From Planctomycetota bacterium (GTDB taxonomy: Bacteria > Planctomycetota > Planctomycetia > Planctomycetales > Planctomycetaceae), in the NCBI GenBank assembly GCA_018242525.1, contig JAFEBS010000006.1:62001-126000 (forward strand): a stretch of 64,000 bases of DNA, given 5' to 3'. The notes under the pieces were generated by a model. The model was not told the DNA's origin and ran no database searches. It saw nothing but the letters and a program-made list of their open reading frames with translations. This document shows, piece by piece, positions 27,353 through 35,413 of this stretch. A program made the translations under genes and the position numbers. The stretch's first letter is position 1, and every line of letters starts with the position of its first letter.

Positions 27353-27880
27353 ATGACATCATATCTCGGTCGTTCTGACTGCGGACGTACACTTGAAGAC
27401 ATTACAACTCTCCTGATCGCGATTTCCGACGTCTCAGATGGATTGGCAAGCTTCTGTACGGAAGCACGTGCGGAATACGAACATGAAGTTGCCAGTATTC
27501 GAATTTTCCGGCAAATCCTGCACTTGGTTGTGTACCGAGCGGATTTGCTTTTGGCACGAGTTGAGCATCGCATGGATTTGGGCGTCTTCCGACAGTTCTA
27601 TGAGCTCGTTTCGGACACCAGGAAAGAAGTCTCCGAAAAGCTGCGATTGGTCGCGCCGGAATTGCCATCGTCGCGACAACCTGACAGAATTCGGGAGGCG
27701 TTCGCGGAATCTGTTGAGATCGTTCAGCGAAAACTGCCGGAGTTTGAATCGCTTAAAGAGTACGTCCGGCAATTGTTGGATGACAAAAACGGGCTGCTTC
27801 AAGAATTTACGGAGCGCGCTCAGACAATAGAAGGTAAACTCACTCAAACAGTCACGTTTGCAAATCAAGAAGGCTTTTGA
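27353..27880 (+). CDS. Hypothetical helical protein in the kinase cassette
   Basis: 175 residues, no signal peptide or membrane segment. Nearly all of it looks helical and partly coiled-coil ('FYELVSDTRKEVSEKLRLV', 'RIREAFAESVEIVQRKLPEF', 'VRQLLDDKNGLLQEFTERAQ'). I do not recognise a family. Codon use and low GC (about 47 % in a sampled line) match the kinase gene before it rather than rpiB. The stop TGA lies 2 bp from the ATG of the next gene, implying translational coupling. A role as substrate, scaffold or adaptor of the kinase is only a guess from linkage. Confidence 0.7.
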   Translation: MTSYLGRSDCGRTLEDITTLLIAISDVSDGLASFCTEARAEYEHEVASIRIFRQILHLVVYRADLLLARVEHRMDLGVFRQFYELVSDTRKEVSEKLRLVAPELPSSRQPDRIREAFAESVEIVQRKLPEFESLKEYVRQLLDDKNGLLQEFTERAQTIEGKLTQTVTFANQEGF

Positions 27881-27882
27881 TC

Positions 27883-28221
27883 ATGATTTCGCTTGCTGAG
27901 CCGGTGGTCGAACGGCTTCTGGAAGAGTTTGAATCAGGTGTTCTACACTTACGCGAAAGGGTAAAGAGCGGCGGAATCGAAACGGAAGATTCAGGCATTC
28001 AAGAATTGATTTTGGATTTTTGCTTCTGTTCCCGATTGATTAGAACCGACCTTCGGACAGTTCCAAAAGACCGCGCTGGAGAACTGGCAAAGCGTGCGGT
28101 GCAGTTACTTGATGAGGCGGCATCGCTTCTTGTATTGCCGCCCAATCACAAGCTTGTGCCGTTTGTTCAAAACATCCGTGATCGCGCACAGCTGTTGCGG
28201 ACGGAGTTTGCAATCAAGTGA
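27883..28221 (+). CDS. Small hypothetical helical protein in the kinase cassette
   Basis: 112 residues from ATG 27883 (a TTG at 27877 overlaps the preceding stop and is an alternative). Acidic, soluble, mostly helical ('VERLLEEFESGVLHLRERVK', 'AVQLLDEAASLLVL', 'FVQNIRDRAQLLRTEFAIK'), no recognised domain. It shares the AT-richer composition of the two genes before it. Its stop overlaps the GTG of rpiB as GTGA, so the foreign-looking cassette is fused seamlessly to a housekeeping gene. Confidence 0.62.
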   Translation: MISLAEPVVERLLEEFESGVLHLRERVKSGGIETEDSGIQELILDFCFCSRLIRTDLRTVPKDRAGELAKRAVQLLDEAASLLVLPPNHKLVPFVQNIRDRAQLLRTEFAIK

Positions 28222-28697
28222 CTGTTGGTTTGCGAATCGCTCTCGGTTGTGATCACGGTGGCTTCCCGTTGAAGCAACGAATCGCGTCCGTCATCCAGTC
28301 GGCAGGACAGATTGTTGTGGACTGTGGCACGGATTCCAGTTGTTCCGTCGACTACCCCGATTTCGCCCTGAAAGTCGGCCAGACCATTCTGGCTGGCGAA
28401 GCCGATCGTGGCATCCTGCTGTGCGGCAGCGGCGTCGGCATCAGCGTCGCCGCCAACAAGATCCCCGGCATCCGTGCTGGCGTCTGCCACGACATCTATT
28501 CCGCTCACCAGGGTGTCGAGCACGACGATATGAACGTTCTTTGCCTGGGTGCCCGGATCATTGGCGAAGAAGTCGCCGTGGAACTGGTTCGCGCCTTCAT
28601 CAACGCCCAGTTCACTCACGAAGAACGCCACGTCCGCCGCTTGAACAAGGTTCTCGAGATCGAGCGCGATGCGCTGGCAGGGAAGTTCGCGAAATAA
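28218..28697 (+). CDS. rpiB: Ribose-5-phosphate isomerase B
   Basis: Interconverts ribose 5-phosphate and ribulose 5-phosphate in the pentose-phosphate pathway (RpiB/LacAB fold). 159 residues: 'IALGCDHGGFPLKQRI' (N-terminal D-H phosphate site), 'VVDCGTDSSCSVDYPDFA', 'LLCGSGVGISVAANKIPGIRAGVCHD' with the active-site Cys and anion-hole loop, and 'NDMNVLCLGARIIG'-type segment written 'DDMNVLCLGARIIGEEVA'. GTG 28218 overlaps the previous stop (GTGA); TTG 28230 would start directly at the conserved strand. GC rises sharply back to about 67 % in a sampled line. Confidence 0.93.
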   Translation: MTVGLRIALGCDHGGFPLKQRIASVIQSAGQIVVDCGTDSSCSVDYPDFALKVGQTILAGEADRGILLCGSGVGISVAANKIPGIRAGVCHDIYSAHQGVEHDDMNVLCLGARIIGEEVAVELVRAFINAQFTHEERHVRRLNKVLEIERDALAGKFAK

Positions 28698-28741
28698 TGG
28701 GTGTTGAAATGCCTGCAAGCTGGCGTAACTTCGAAAACGCA

Positions 28742-28838
28742 GGGGTCATGTGGTTCAAAGTTCATTTTTCGCGGGTGACGTCGCTCAGTAAGGCGAGTCG
28801 ACGGTTCGCGAAAAGTGAACTTTGAACCACATGACCCC
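28742..28838. repeat. Long near-perfect palindrome (97 bp), MITE/REP-like
   Basis: Arms 28742-28773 and 28807-28838 are 32 nt each and complementary except for one T-G position (28765/28815); the outer ends read GGGGTCATG and CATGACCCC. The 33-nt centre holds a second smaller stem (CGTCG 28779-28783 with CGACG 28799-28803). It starts 45 bp after the rpiB stop and ends 80 bp before the stop of the cyclophilin gene, i.e. between converging genes. It could act as a bidirectional terminator or be a non-autonomous mobile element; there is no U-tract. No second copy was noticed in the window. Confidence 0.85.
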
Positions 28839-28918
28839 GCAGCACACATGCTGGCCAGATCAGGGGCCGGGATTCTTCAACGTCCCAGGCCCCACTCATT
28901 TCACCTGGCTGTCTGCGC

Positions 28919-29515
28919 CTATTTCTTGGCGTCGTCTTTCAATTCGCCGCAGTCTTCGATGACAACCTTCTTGGAAGTACTGCCCGACTGAGACCCGACC
29001 GCTTCGATTTTCTTAACGACGTCCATCCCTTCGACCACAGAGCCGAACACCACATGCTTGCCGTCAAGCCAGGCGGTTTTGGCCGTACACAGGAAGAACT
29101 GCGAGCCGTTTGTGTTCCTGCCGGCGTTCGCCATGCTCAGGATCCCCTCGCCGGTATGTTTCAGCGTGAAGTTTTCATCCTCGAACTTGGCACCGTAGAT
29201 CGACTTTCCGCCCGTGCCGTTGTGGTTGGTGAAATCCCCCCCCTGGCACATGAAACCGGGAATGACCCGGTGGAAACTCGACCCCTTGAAGCCAAAGCCC
29301 TTTTCACCGGTGCAAAGCGCCCGGAAGTTTTCCGCCGTCTTGGGAACGACGTCTGAACGAAGTTCCATCACGATGCGGCCCGCTTTGGTGCCACCGATGC
29401 TAATGTCGAAATAAACTTTGGGCAATTTCTTTTTCTCCTTGTCATCCGCCAGCAGGGATGACGCCAAAAATGGGGTGGCCACAGACGCGGCAAGCAGTTG
29501 TCGGCGCGTAAACAC
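28919..29515 (-). CDS. Exported cyclophilin-type peptidyl-prolyl isomerase
   Basis: Speeds cis/trans isomerisation of Xaa-Pro bonds, here outside the cytoplasm. 198 residues: N-terminal export signal '[22 protein letters not shown]' with twin arginines (Tat-like, though the full SRRxFLK consensus is absent), then the cyclophilin domain with '[15 protein letters not shown]', '[17 protein letters not shown]', '[17 protein letters not shown]' and '[18 protein letters not shown]', including the catalytic Arg of F-H-R. GTG 29515 is the start because AGGAGGAG lies about 8 nt upstream; longer in-frame starts have none. Confidence 0.92.
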   Translation of the reverse strand: MFTRRQLLAASVATPFLASSLLADDKEKKKLPKVYFDISIGGTKAGRIVMELRSDVVPKTAENFRALCTGEKGFGFKGSSFHRVIPGFMCQGGDFTNHNGTGGKSIYGAKFEDENFTLKHTGEGILSMANAGRNTNGSQFFLCTAKTAWLDGKHVVFGSVVEGMDVVKKIEAVGSQSGSTSKKVVIEDCGELKDDAKK

Positions 29516-29904
29516 GATGAAGTCTCCTCCTGGTAATTCACGGTCCGTCAGCCTCCATCGCTGACAGGCTCTTAATACTGCGTAACAGGCTATCGTGGTG
29601 CATTCGCAGATGCCATCCCACCCGGACCTCGGCATTCTGAGGCGGACCCGCAGCACACCCCCTAAATCGCCCAGTTTGAACGAATCTATTCGTAACTCCG
29701 ATCCTCACGCCATTCACCGTTTGTCAAATTCACAATCCGTGATGGCTCAGGCGAGTTATTGGCCTGTTGGCCTGCCAGTTGCAGGATTGGGTTTGCCAGA
29801 ATCGGCAATGTCAGCTACTGTTAGCGCGGCTTGACCGCCAACGGACTCGGCGGTGACCCGGGACGACTTTTTCGTCGCGATGAAGTTCTGTAGAGGGATT
29901 TGCG
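29516..29904. other. Intergenic stretch, divergent promoter region
   Basis: 389 bp between the divergent cyclophilin and DUF1571 genes. Short frames exist but none has an SD plus plausible protein. TTGCCA, 17 nt and TACTGT near 29794-29822 is a weak promoter-like arrangement toward the DUF1571 gene, and GACGACTTTTTCGTC near 29865 is a small inverted repeat. Nothing else is seen. Confidence 0.4.
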
Positions 29905-30822
29905 ATGGTCGAATTCAATGTGTCATGCCGCCGGGCACGCTGGCCGGCCAACGGGAACTCCATTGTCGCGTGGCTATTTCTGGTGTTCTGTGTTGCCAAT
30001 GTGGTGGATGCTCAAGAGGCCAAGCCAACAGCTCTGCCGACCAAGTCCAAAGGTGTTCCTCAAACGGCCCGTTCTGAAGCAACCCCGGCAGTCACAGTCG
30101 CCAGTCAGGATCTGCCGACACCACCCATTGTTCCTGAACATCCCCTGTACCTCCCCCTTCAGGAGGCCTATAAGGCGCGTGCTGCCATCAAGGATGTCAA
30201 AGATTACGACGCCGAGTTTCTAAAGCGGGAACTGATCAATCGCAAATTGCTCAAAACAACCATGGCATTGAAGGTGCGACGCGAGCCATTCAGCGTCTAT
30301 TTAAAATTTCTGGATGCCAATAAGGGACGTGAAGTCATCTACGTCGAAGGTAAGAACAAGAACAACCTGTTTGTGCATGAAGCCGGGTTTCGATCGATTG
30401 TCGGGACGTTGTCATTGCCCCCCACCGGGACAGATGCCATGACGGACAATCGATATCCGGTGACGGCCATCGGCTTGCACAACCTGCTGGACAAGGTCAT
30501 CGCTCAGTGGGAAACGGAAGGCAAATACGGCGAGATCAAGACTCAGAAGTATCCCGAGGCAAAACTGCCAACCGGGGAAGAGTGCATCGCGTACGAATCC
30601 CTGCATCCCGTACCGAAGAACCAGTTCAAGTTTCATATCACCCGTCTGTGGATTCACAAGGAAACCGGGATTGCGATTCGTGTGGAGCAGTTGGGGTTCC
30701 CGGCCAGGGCGGGAGACAACCCGCCGATCATCGAAGAATATACCTACAGCAAGCTGAAAACGAACGTTGCGCTGACCGATCGTGATTTCGATATCAAGAA
30801 TCCGGCTTATCAATTTCCGTAA
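29905..30822 (+). CDS. Exported DUF1571-family protein
   Basis: 305 residues. Signal sequence with hydrophobic core 'SIVAWLFLVFCVANVVDAQ' (about residues 19-37), a Thr/Pro/Ala-rich linker to about 75, then the DUF1571 domain: 'AYKARAAIKDVKDYDAEFLKRELI', 'MALKVRREPFSVYLKFLDANKGREVIYVEG' region, 'IGLHNLLDKVIAQWETEGKYG', 'ITRLWIHKETGIAIRVEQLGFP', 'EEYTYSKLKTNVALTDRDFD'. The fold resembles LolA/LolB-type lipoprotein carriers (beta strands with outer-membrane-protein-binding character), but the function is unknown. ATG 29905 has GAGGGA upstream. panC follows 72 bp later. Confidence 0.83.
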   Translation: MVEFNVSCRRARWPANGNSIVAWLFLVFCVANVVDAQEAKPTALPTKSKGVPQTARSEATPAVTVASQDLPTPPIVPEHPLYLPLQEAYKARAAIKDVKDYDAEFLKRELINRKLLKTTMALKVRREPFSVYLKFLDANKGREVIYVEGKNKNNLFVHEAGFRSIVGTLSLPPTGTDAMTDNRYPVTAIGLHNLLDKVIAQWETEGKYGEIKTQKYPEAKLPTGEECIAYESLHPVPKNQFKFHITRLWIHKETGIAIRVEQLGFPARAGDNPPIIEEYTYSKLKTNVALTDRDFDIKNPAYQFP

Positions 30823-30894
30823 CGGCGGGATCATCACGTCTGGCGGCGATTTCCTCTGCGTAACTTCGTCGCCGGTCCCAATCCCGGTCGGGCG

Positions 30895-31803
30895 ATGTCG
30901 CTCGGAACTTTATTCCCTTCCCTCAGCCTGGCGTTGTACGTGTCTCTTTGCGTGGCCGAGTCCGTTGACGAAGTTCGTGCTGCGGTCCGCCGGGCCAGAC
31001 AGGCAGGAAAGATCGTCGGGTTTGTCCCCACGATGGGAGCCTTGCACGTCGGTCACGTCAGCCTGATGCAGCGGGCACGCGCCGAATGTGATCTGGTGGT
31101 GACCAGCATTTTCGTCAATCCCACGCAATTTGGCCCGAGCGAAGATTTCACTCGCTACCCGAGGCCGCGGGAAACCGACCTGCAGATCTGCGGCGAATCA
31201 GGGGTGGACGTGGTCTTCTATCCGACGGTGGAAACCATGTACCCCGCGGGGCACCGCACGTACGTCGAAGTCGGCGGCCTGTCGGAAATCCTGGAGGGAG
31301 CGATTCGGCCGGGCCACTTCCGGGGTGTTGCGACTGTGGTGACGAAACTGTTCAACATTGTCCAGGCGGATCGGGCATACTTCGGTCAGAAGGACTATCA
31401 GCAGCAGACCCTGATCCGTGTCATGACCCGCGAACTGGATCTCCCGACTGAAGTCATCACGTGCGAGACCATTCGCGATCCCGACGGACTGGCCCTGAGC
31501 AGTCGTAACGCATACCTGAGTCCCGCGGAACGTCAGTCGGGATTGTCGCTGTCGCGCGCCTTGCGGACCGCAGATGCACTCGTGGCAGGCGGCGAACGAG
31601 ATGTCAAACGCCTGGAAGCGGCCATGCGGCGGGAATTGGAATCCACCCCCGGGGTGAAAATCGATTATGCTGTGATTGTCCATCACGAGTCGCTGGCAGA
31701 ACTGACTGCCGCCGAACCGACGATGGTGGCGCTGGTTGCCGCCACCGTTGGGTCGACCCGACTGATCGACAACTGGATCCTTCGACTTCCCCGCAAATCC
31801 TGA
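30895..31803 (+). CDS. panC: Pantoate--beta-alanine ligase
   Basis: Condenses pantoate and beta-alanine with ATP to pantothenate. 302 residues in this frame; the family norm is ~280, and the N-terminal hydrophobic-looking stretch 'MSLGTLFPSLSLALYVSL' is atypical, so the real start may be GTG 30940 or GTG 30952. Signatures: 'VPTMGALHVGHVSLM' (HIGH-type ATP site), 'SIFVNPTQFGPSEDFTRYPR', 'FGQKDYQQQTLI', 'IRDPDGLALSSRNAYLS' (KMSKS-like). It is followed 13 bp later by lgt. Confidence 0.93.
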   Translation: MSLGTLFPSLSLALYVSLCVAESVDEVRAAVRRARQAGKIVGFVPTMGALHVGHVSLMQRARAECDLVVTSIFVNPTQFGPSEDFTRYPRPRETDLQICGESGVDVVFYPTVETMYPAGHRTYVEVGGLSEILEGAIRPGHFRGVATVVTKLFNIVQADRAYFGQKDYQQQTLIRVMTRELDLPTEVITCETIRDPDGLALSSRNAYLSPAERQSGLSLSRALRTADALVAGGERDVKRLEAAMRRELESTPGVKIDYAVIVHHESLAELTAAEPTMVALVAATVGSTRLIDNWILRLPRKS

Positions 31804-31816
31804 GCAGGATGCGATC

Positions 31817-32926
31817 ATGCGCCAGATACTGTTTCACATACCATTGGATTGGCCCTGGTTTGGGTTTGGGATCCTGTTTGGGTTGTGGTCGCTGCTGGGG
31901 GTCTGGTTAATCGTCGCCCGCCTGCGGCGGAAAGAGCCCACGCCACCCATGGAGGATGTGTGGAGCCTGGTCCGGTGGGTGTTTGTCGCCGCGCTGATTG
32001 CAGAAGCGCCCCGCCTGGGGATCTATCTGCGTGAGCACGGTTCGCCCCCGTTCCGCGACGGACTGCCGATTTTTGGGTATGGATTCATGCTGTTCGTGGC
32101 TGTGGCCACCGGAGGCTGGTGGGCAGCCCGTCGGGCCGAGCGGGAACATCTGTCCAGCGACAAGATCTGGGACCTGGCGTTCTGCCTGTTTCTGTCGGGG
32201 ATTGCCGGTGCGCGAGTCTTTTACCTGGTTCAGTACCGTGACCGGGCGTTTCAGGACGTGAACTCAATTCCCGGATTTGTGATGACGGTCCTGAACCTGT
32301 CCAATGGTGGCATCGTTCTGTACGGGGGACTGATCGCAGCCGCCGTGGCCTATTTCGTATTTTGCAGCGTGAATCGGATCCGCCCGCTGGCCCTGCTGGA
32401 CATCATTACCCCTTCGGTTTTTCTGGGAATCGGCTTTGGCAGGATCGGCTGTTTTTTGAATGGCTGTTGTTACGGCGACGAAACCACCCTGCCGTGGGGG
32501 GTTCAGTTTCCACGCGACAGCGCCACATTTGGTGCGTTGCTCGAAAAGAACCTGGTGAATATCGCCGACAAGTGCACACCGCCGTTGCATCCCAGTCAGC
32601 TTTACAGCGCGATCGATGGCTTTGTGCTGGCGATGTTGACAGCCTGGTATTTCCGCCGGCGGCAGCGGAATGGTGAAGTCTTCGCGATCGGTTTGTTTAT
32701 CTACCCGATCACGCGGTTTCTGATTGAATTCATTCGAGGTGATGAACCGGGATTGTTTGGAACACGGTTTACGATTTCTCAATGGATCAGCGGCGTGATG
32801 TTTTTGATTGCGATCGGATATCTGGTGTACTTGAATCGACGGCCGCCAGTGTTGGAACCGATCTGCACGGAGCCCGATCCGAAGCCGGTGCTGCCATCGC
32901 AGGCACGAACTCAGCCGGCCCGATGA
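31817..32926 (+). CDS. lgt: Prolipoprotein diacylglyceryl transferase
   Basis: Inner-membrane enzyme adding diacylglycerol to the lipobox Cys of prelipoproteins, such as the two lipoproteins in this window. 369 residues with about seven hydrophobic segments. The Lgt signature is present in modified form, 'GIGFGRIGCFLNGCCYGDETTLPWG', with the essential Arg of G-R-x-G but Cys/Gly-Cys-Cys in place of the usual N-F-x-N-x-E. 'HPSQLYSAIDGFVLAMLTAW' and 'RFLIEFIRGDEP' are also conserved. The N-terminal segment and a C-terminal Pro-rich tail make it longer than E. coli Lgt (291). SD CAGGATG precedes ATG 31817. Confidence 0.92.
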   Translation: MRQILFHIPLDWPWFGFGILFGLWSLLGVWLIVARLRRKEPTPPMEDVWSLVRWVFVAALIAEAPRLGIYLREHGSPPFRDGLPIFGYGFMLFVAVATGGWWAARRAEREHLSSDKIWDLAFCLFLSGIAGARVFYLVQYRDRAFQDVNSIPGFVMTVLNLSNGGIVLYGGLIAAAVAYFVFCSVNRIRPLALLDIITPSVFLGIGFGRIGCFLNGCCYGDETTLPWGVQFPRDSATFGALLEKNLVNIADKCTPPLHPSQLYSAIDGFVLAMLTAWYFRRRQRNGEVFAIGLFIYPITRFLIEFIRGDEPGLFGTRFTISQWISGVMFLIAIGYLVYLNRRPPVLEPICTEPDPKPVLPSQARTQPAR

Positions 32927-33080
32927 GCCGGTCCGATGAACCGTCCCGCCGACGGAATTGGCGCAGTCCCACCATCCTGGACCACAATCAACGTCCGATG
33001 GCATTGCTGGATGATCGGCAGATCGTGCGGGAACTGTGACGCGGATTTCGTTGCTTGTAACGATTCACCAGCGATTGCCG

Positions 33081-35171
33081 TCAGTCCACTTTCACAACAG
33101 TCGCGGTTGCGTCCCAGGGTTCAACCTGATTCAGGTTCTTGTCCGCAAGCGCCCGGTAACAATCGGGCAAATCGAAGCTTTTCAGCACCCCCGGAATCAT
33201 GGACGACAACGGCCACTTGTAATGTTCGGTTTCGGCGACGCTGGTCCAGGACGTCAACGCATGTTGCAAGGTGACCTGGTGGACGTCGTCTGACACGACC
33301 GCCGCCAATGTCGCCGGGATTGTTCCCCAGCCATTGGCCACCAGGTGGACTTCCGTTCGACCGGCGGACTTCAGCCATGCGATGACTCGCAGGACGTCGA
33401 ATGCGCGCTGGACCGGATAGGACTCGCCCAGCATGATCGAATGGGCCGCATAAAAGTAATCGCTGCCGTAGGGCGTCAAAAACTGATTCGCCCCGCATGT
33501 GTCCGGTCGTGAGTCTCCGATGCCACGAACATCGACGGTGTAAAACTCGGCATCTGATTCTGTGTTGATCAGTTCCTTCAGGAACGGGTTCTCACGCAAT
33601 TCGATGTCGCTCGATTGATGTGACACATACAGAATGCACCGACCGGGGCCTGGCGGCAGACTGGAGTACCGCGGCTTCTCGGCCAGCCGATAGACAATCG
33701 CACGAATCCCCGGTTCGGTTTGCACGGCGTATGTCGTTGAATGGGGACGTGGATACTTTCGACCACTGATTGGACGCAGGATTTCATAATCCGGAGCCGT
33801 CGTGGGTCGAGCAGGAATCAGCTCTTCCACCAGTCGCCGAACCTTCGCGGCATCCGGCAGACCGCGCTGTGCTGCGAGTTCCCTGGAAGTCGCCTGAGTC
33901 AACGAGAACAGTGTTCGTGAACCGAGATCTTCCACCTGCCCCCTGGGAGTACACCACAGCGTCTCATCCTTTTCGATGACCAGATCCGGTTCCGCGTTCC
34001 CATCAGCAACGTGCGTCTGTTCGTTGAAGAAGCCATACATGGCTTCGCGATTGGGCCGAGTATACCCGTGTTCATTGGGGCCGATGAACAACCGGATGTT
34101 TTGCTCGGCTCCCAGCAATCCCCACAGCTTTTTCAGACGCTGCCAGGTTTCCGTCGATCCGCGGGCGTCGAAGAAATCCTGTTCTGTCGCCAGAATGATG
34201 ACCGGCCTGGGAGCCATCGCGGCCAGGAAGTCACCGTGATCCAGTCCCAGCTTCAACGCCAGCGGCGGACATTGTTCTGTATCCGCGGGAAGTTCGTTCT
34301 CGAAGTTGCGGCGAAACGTGGTGACGGCGCAACTGGGTGCGGACATGGTCCAGCGCGGCTCCACGCCGCTCAACCACATCGTCATGGTTCCCCCGCCGGA
34401 ATTGCCGGTGATTCCCACATGTTTCGGATCCACTTCTTCACGCGTCAGAAGATAGTCCAGGGCCCGCATTCCATCCCAGGCGCGCCACGATCCGAAGAAT
34501 TCACCGATCAGGAACTGCTGGTTTCCCCCCAGCAGGTGCTCACCGACTCCGACGCCAACGGTCGATTTGTCGTGATCCTCATTCAGATACTGGATGCGTT
34601 CTCCCTGACCAATCGGATCGAAGATCAACACCACATACCCCTGACGGGCAAGTCCCTGGGCGAAGCTCTGATAGGCGTCCGCCGCCTTGCCATTGGTCGA
34701 ATGGCCACAGGAGCCAACGACACCCGGAAGCGGCCACTTGCGTCCCGTCGGAACGTACAGATTTGCCGTCACCAGGAATCCCGGTCGACTTTCAAAAATG
34801 ACGTTCTCGATCTTGTATGCATCCCGTTGGACAATCCGGGTAATTCGGGGTTTCAGCGGCGTGCGATCCGGGAACGGTCCAAAGCTCTGCCGGATCATTT
34901 CGCGAACATTCTGAACATGCGCTTCGGCGTCTTCCTTCGTCGTCAATCTGGCCTGCCGCAGTTCTGCCATCTTCTGGGAGGCGGCGACTCGGGTACCCAG
35001 GTATTCCTGCATCATCCTGGGAAACCGGTTCAGCGGAGCCAGGGCCGACGAAACGGCGGGCGGTTGCGCAAACAGGCTCGCATTCCAGGTCACCCCGGCA
35101 GCCCACGTCAACATCAGCCATTCACGGCGATTGAGTCCATCCGGCAGACAAGCTGTCATCGAGTGCTCCAT
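33081..35171 (-). CDS. Exported tandem alpha/beta hydrolase (acetylxylan-esterase-like)
   Basis: 696 residues starting 'MEHSMTACLPDGLNRREWL' followed by a hydrophobic signal ('LMLTWAAGVTWNASLFA'). First half is an alpha/beta hydrolase of the acetylxylan esterase/dienelactone type: 'VVGSCGHSTNGKAADAYQSF', 'GYVVLIFDPIGQGER', nucleophile elbow 'GITGNSGGGTMTMWL' (Ser in G-N-S-G-G), 'PRPVIILATEQDFFDARGS' (acid) and 'NEHGYTRPNREAMYGFF' (His). The second half resembles another hydrolase domain ('AEFYTVDVRGIGDSRPDT', 'RAFDVLRVIAWLKSAGRTEVHLV') but its elbow reads A-N-G-W-G, with Gly where the nucleophile should be. ATG 35171 is used; the frame opens further to 35573 without a plausible protein. Confidence 0.82.
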   Translation of the reverse strand: MEHSMTACLPDGLNRREWLMLTWAAGVTWNASLFAQPPAVSSALAPLNRFPRMMQEYLGTRVAASQKMAELRQARLTTKEDAEAHVQNVREMIRQSFGPFPDRTPLKPRITRIVQRDAYKIENVIFESRPGFLVTANLYVPTGRKWPLPGVVGSCGHSTNGKAADAYQSFAQGLARQGYVVLIFDPIGQGERIQYLNEDHDKSTVGVGVGEHLLGGNQQFLIGEFFGSWRAWDGMRALDYLLTREEVDPKHVGITGNSGGGTMTMWLSGVEPRWTMSAPSCAVTTFRRNFENELPADTEQCPPLALKLGLDHGDFLAAMAPRPVIILATEQDFFDARGSTETWQRLKKLWGLLGAEQNIRLFIGPNEHGYTRPNREAMYGFFNEQTHVADGNAEPDLVIEKDETLWCTPRGQVEDLGSRTLFSLTQATSRELAAQRGLPDAAKVRRLVEELIPARPTTAPDYEILRPISGRKYPRPHSTTYAVQTEPGIRAIVYRLAEKPRYSSLPPGPGRCILYVSHQSSDIELRENPFLKELINTESDAEFYTVDVRGIGDSRPDTCGANQFLTPYGSDYFYAAHSIMLGESYPVQRAFDVLRVIAWLKSAGRTEVHLVANGWGTIPATLAAVVSDDVHQVTLQHALTSWTSVAETEHYKWPLSSMIPGVLKSFDLPDCYRALADKNLNQVEPWDATATVVKVD

Positions 35172-35413
35172 GTTCTTTCCGGGCCATGACGAAGAGTGGC
35201 AATTAGACAGAAAAACTGCGGGCAGGAAAATGAAGAGTCGTTCCGTTGGCGTGGGGTCGATGTCGGACTGCCGTCCCGGGTACAATCTTCGGTCGTCCAA
35301 CGGATGATCCATTCTCAACGTAGGCTGGAGTGCTGGCGCGACATTGCCTGCGGCACGGTGCGTCGGTTGACCGTGTCGAACCGCGCTTCGTACCATGAAA
35401 CCACGCATTTCGC

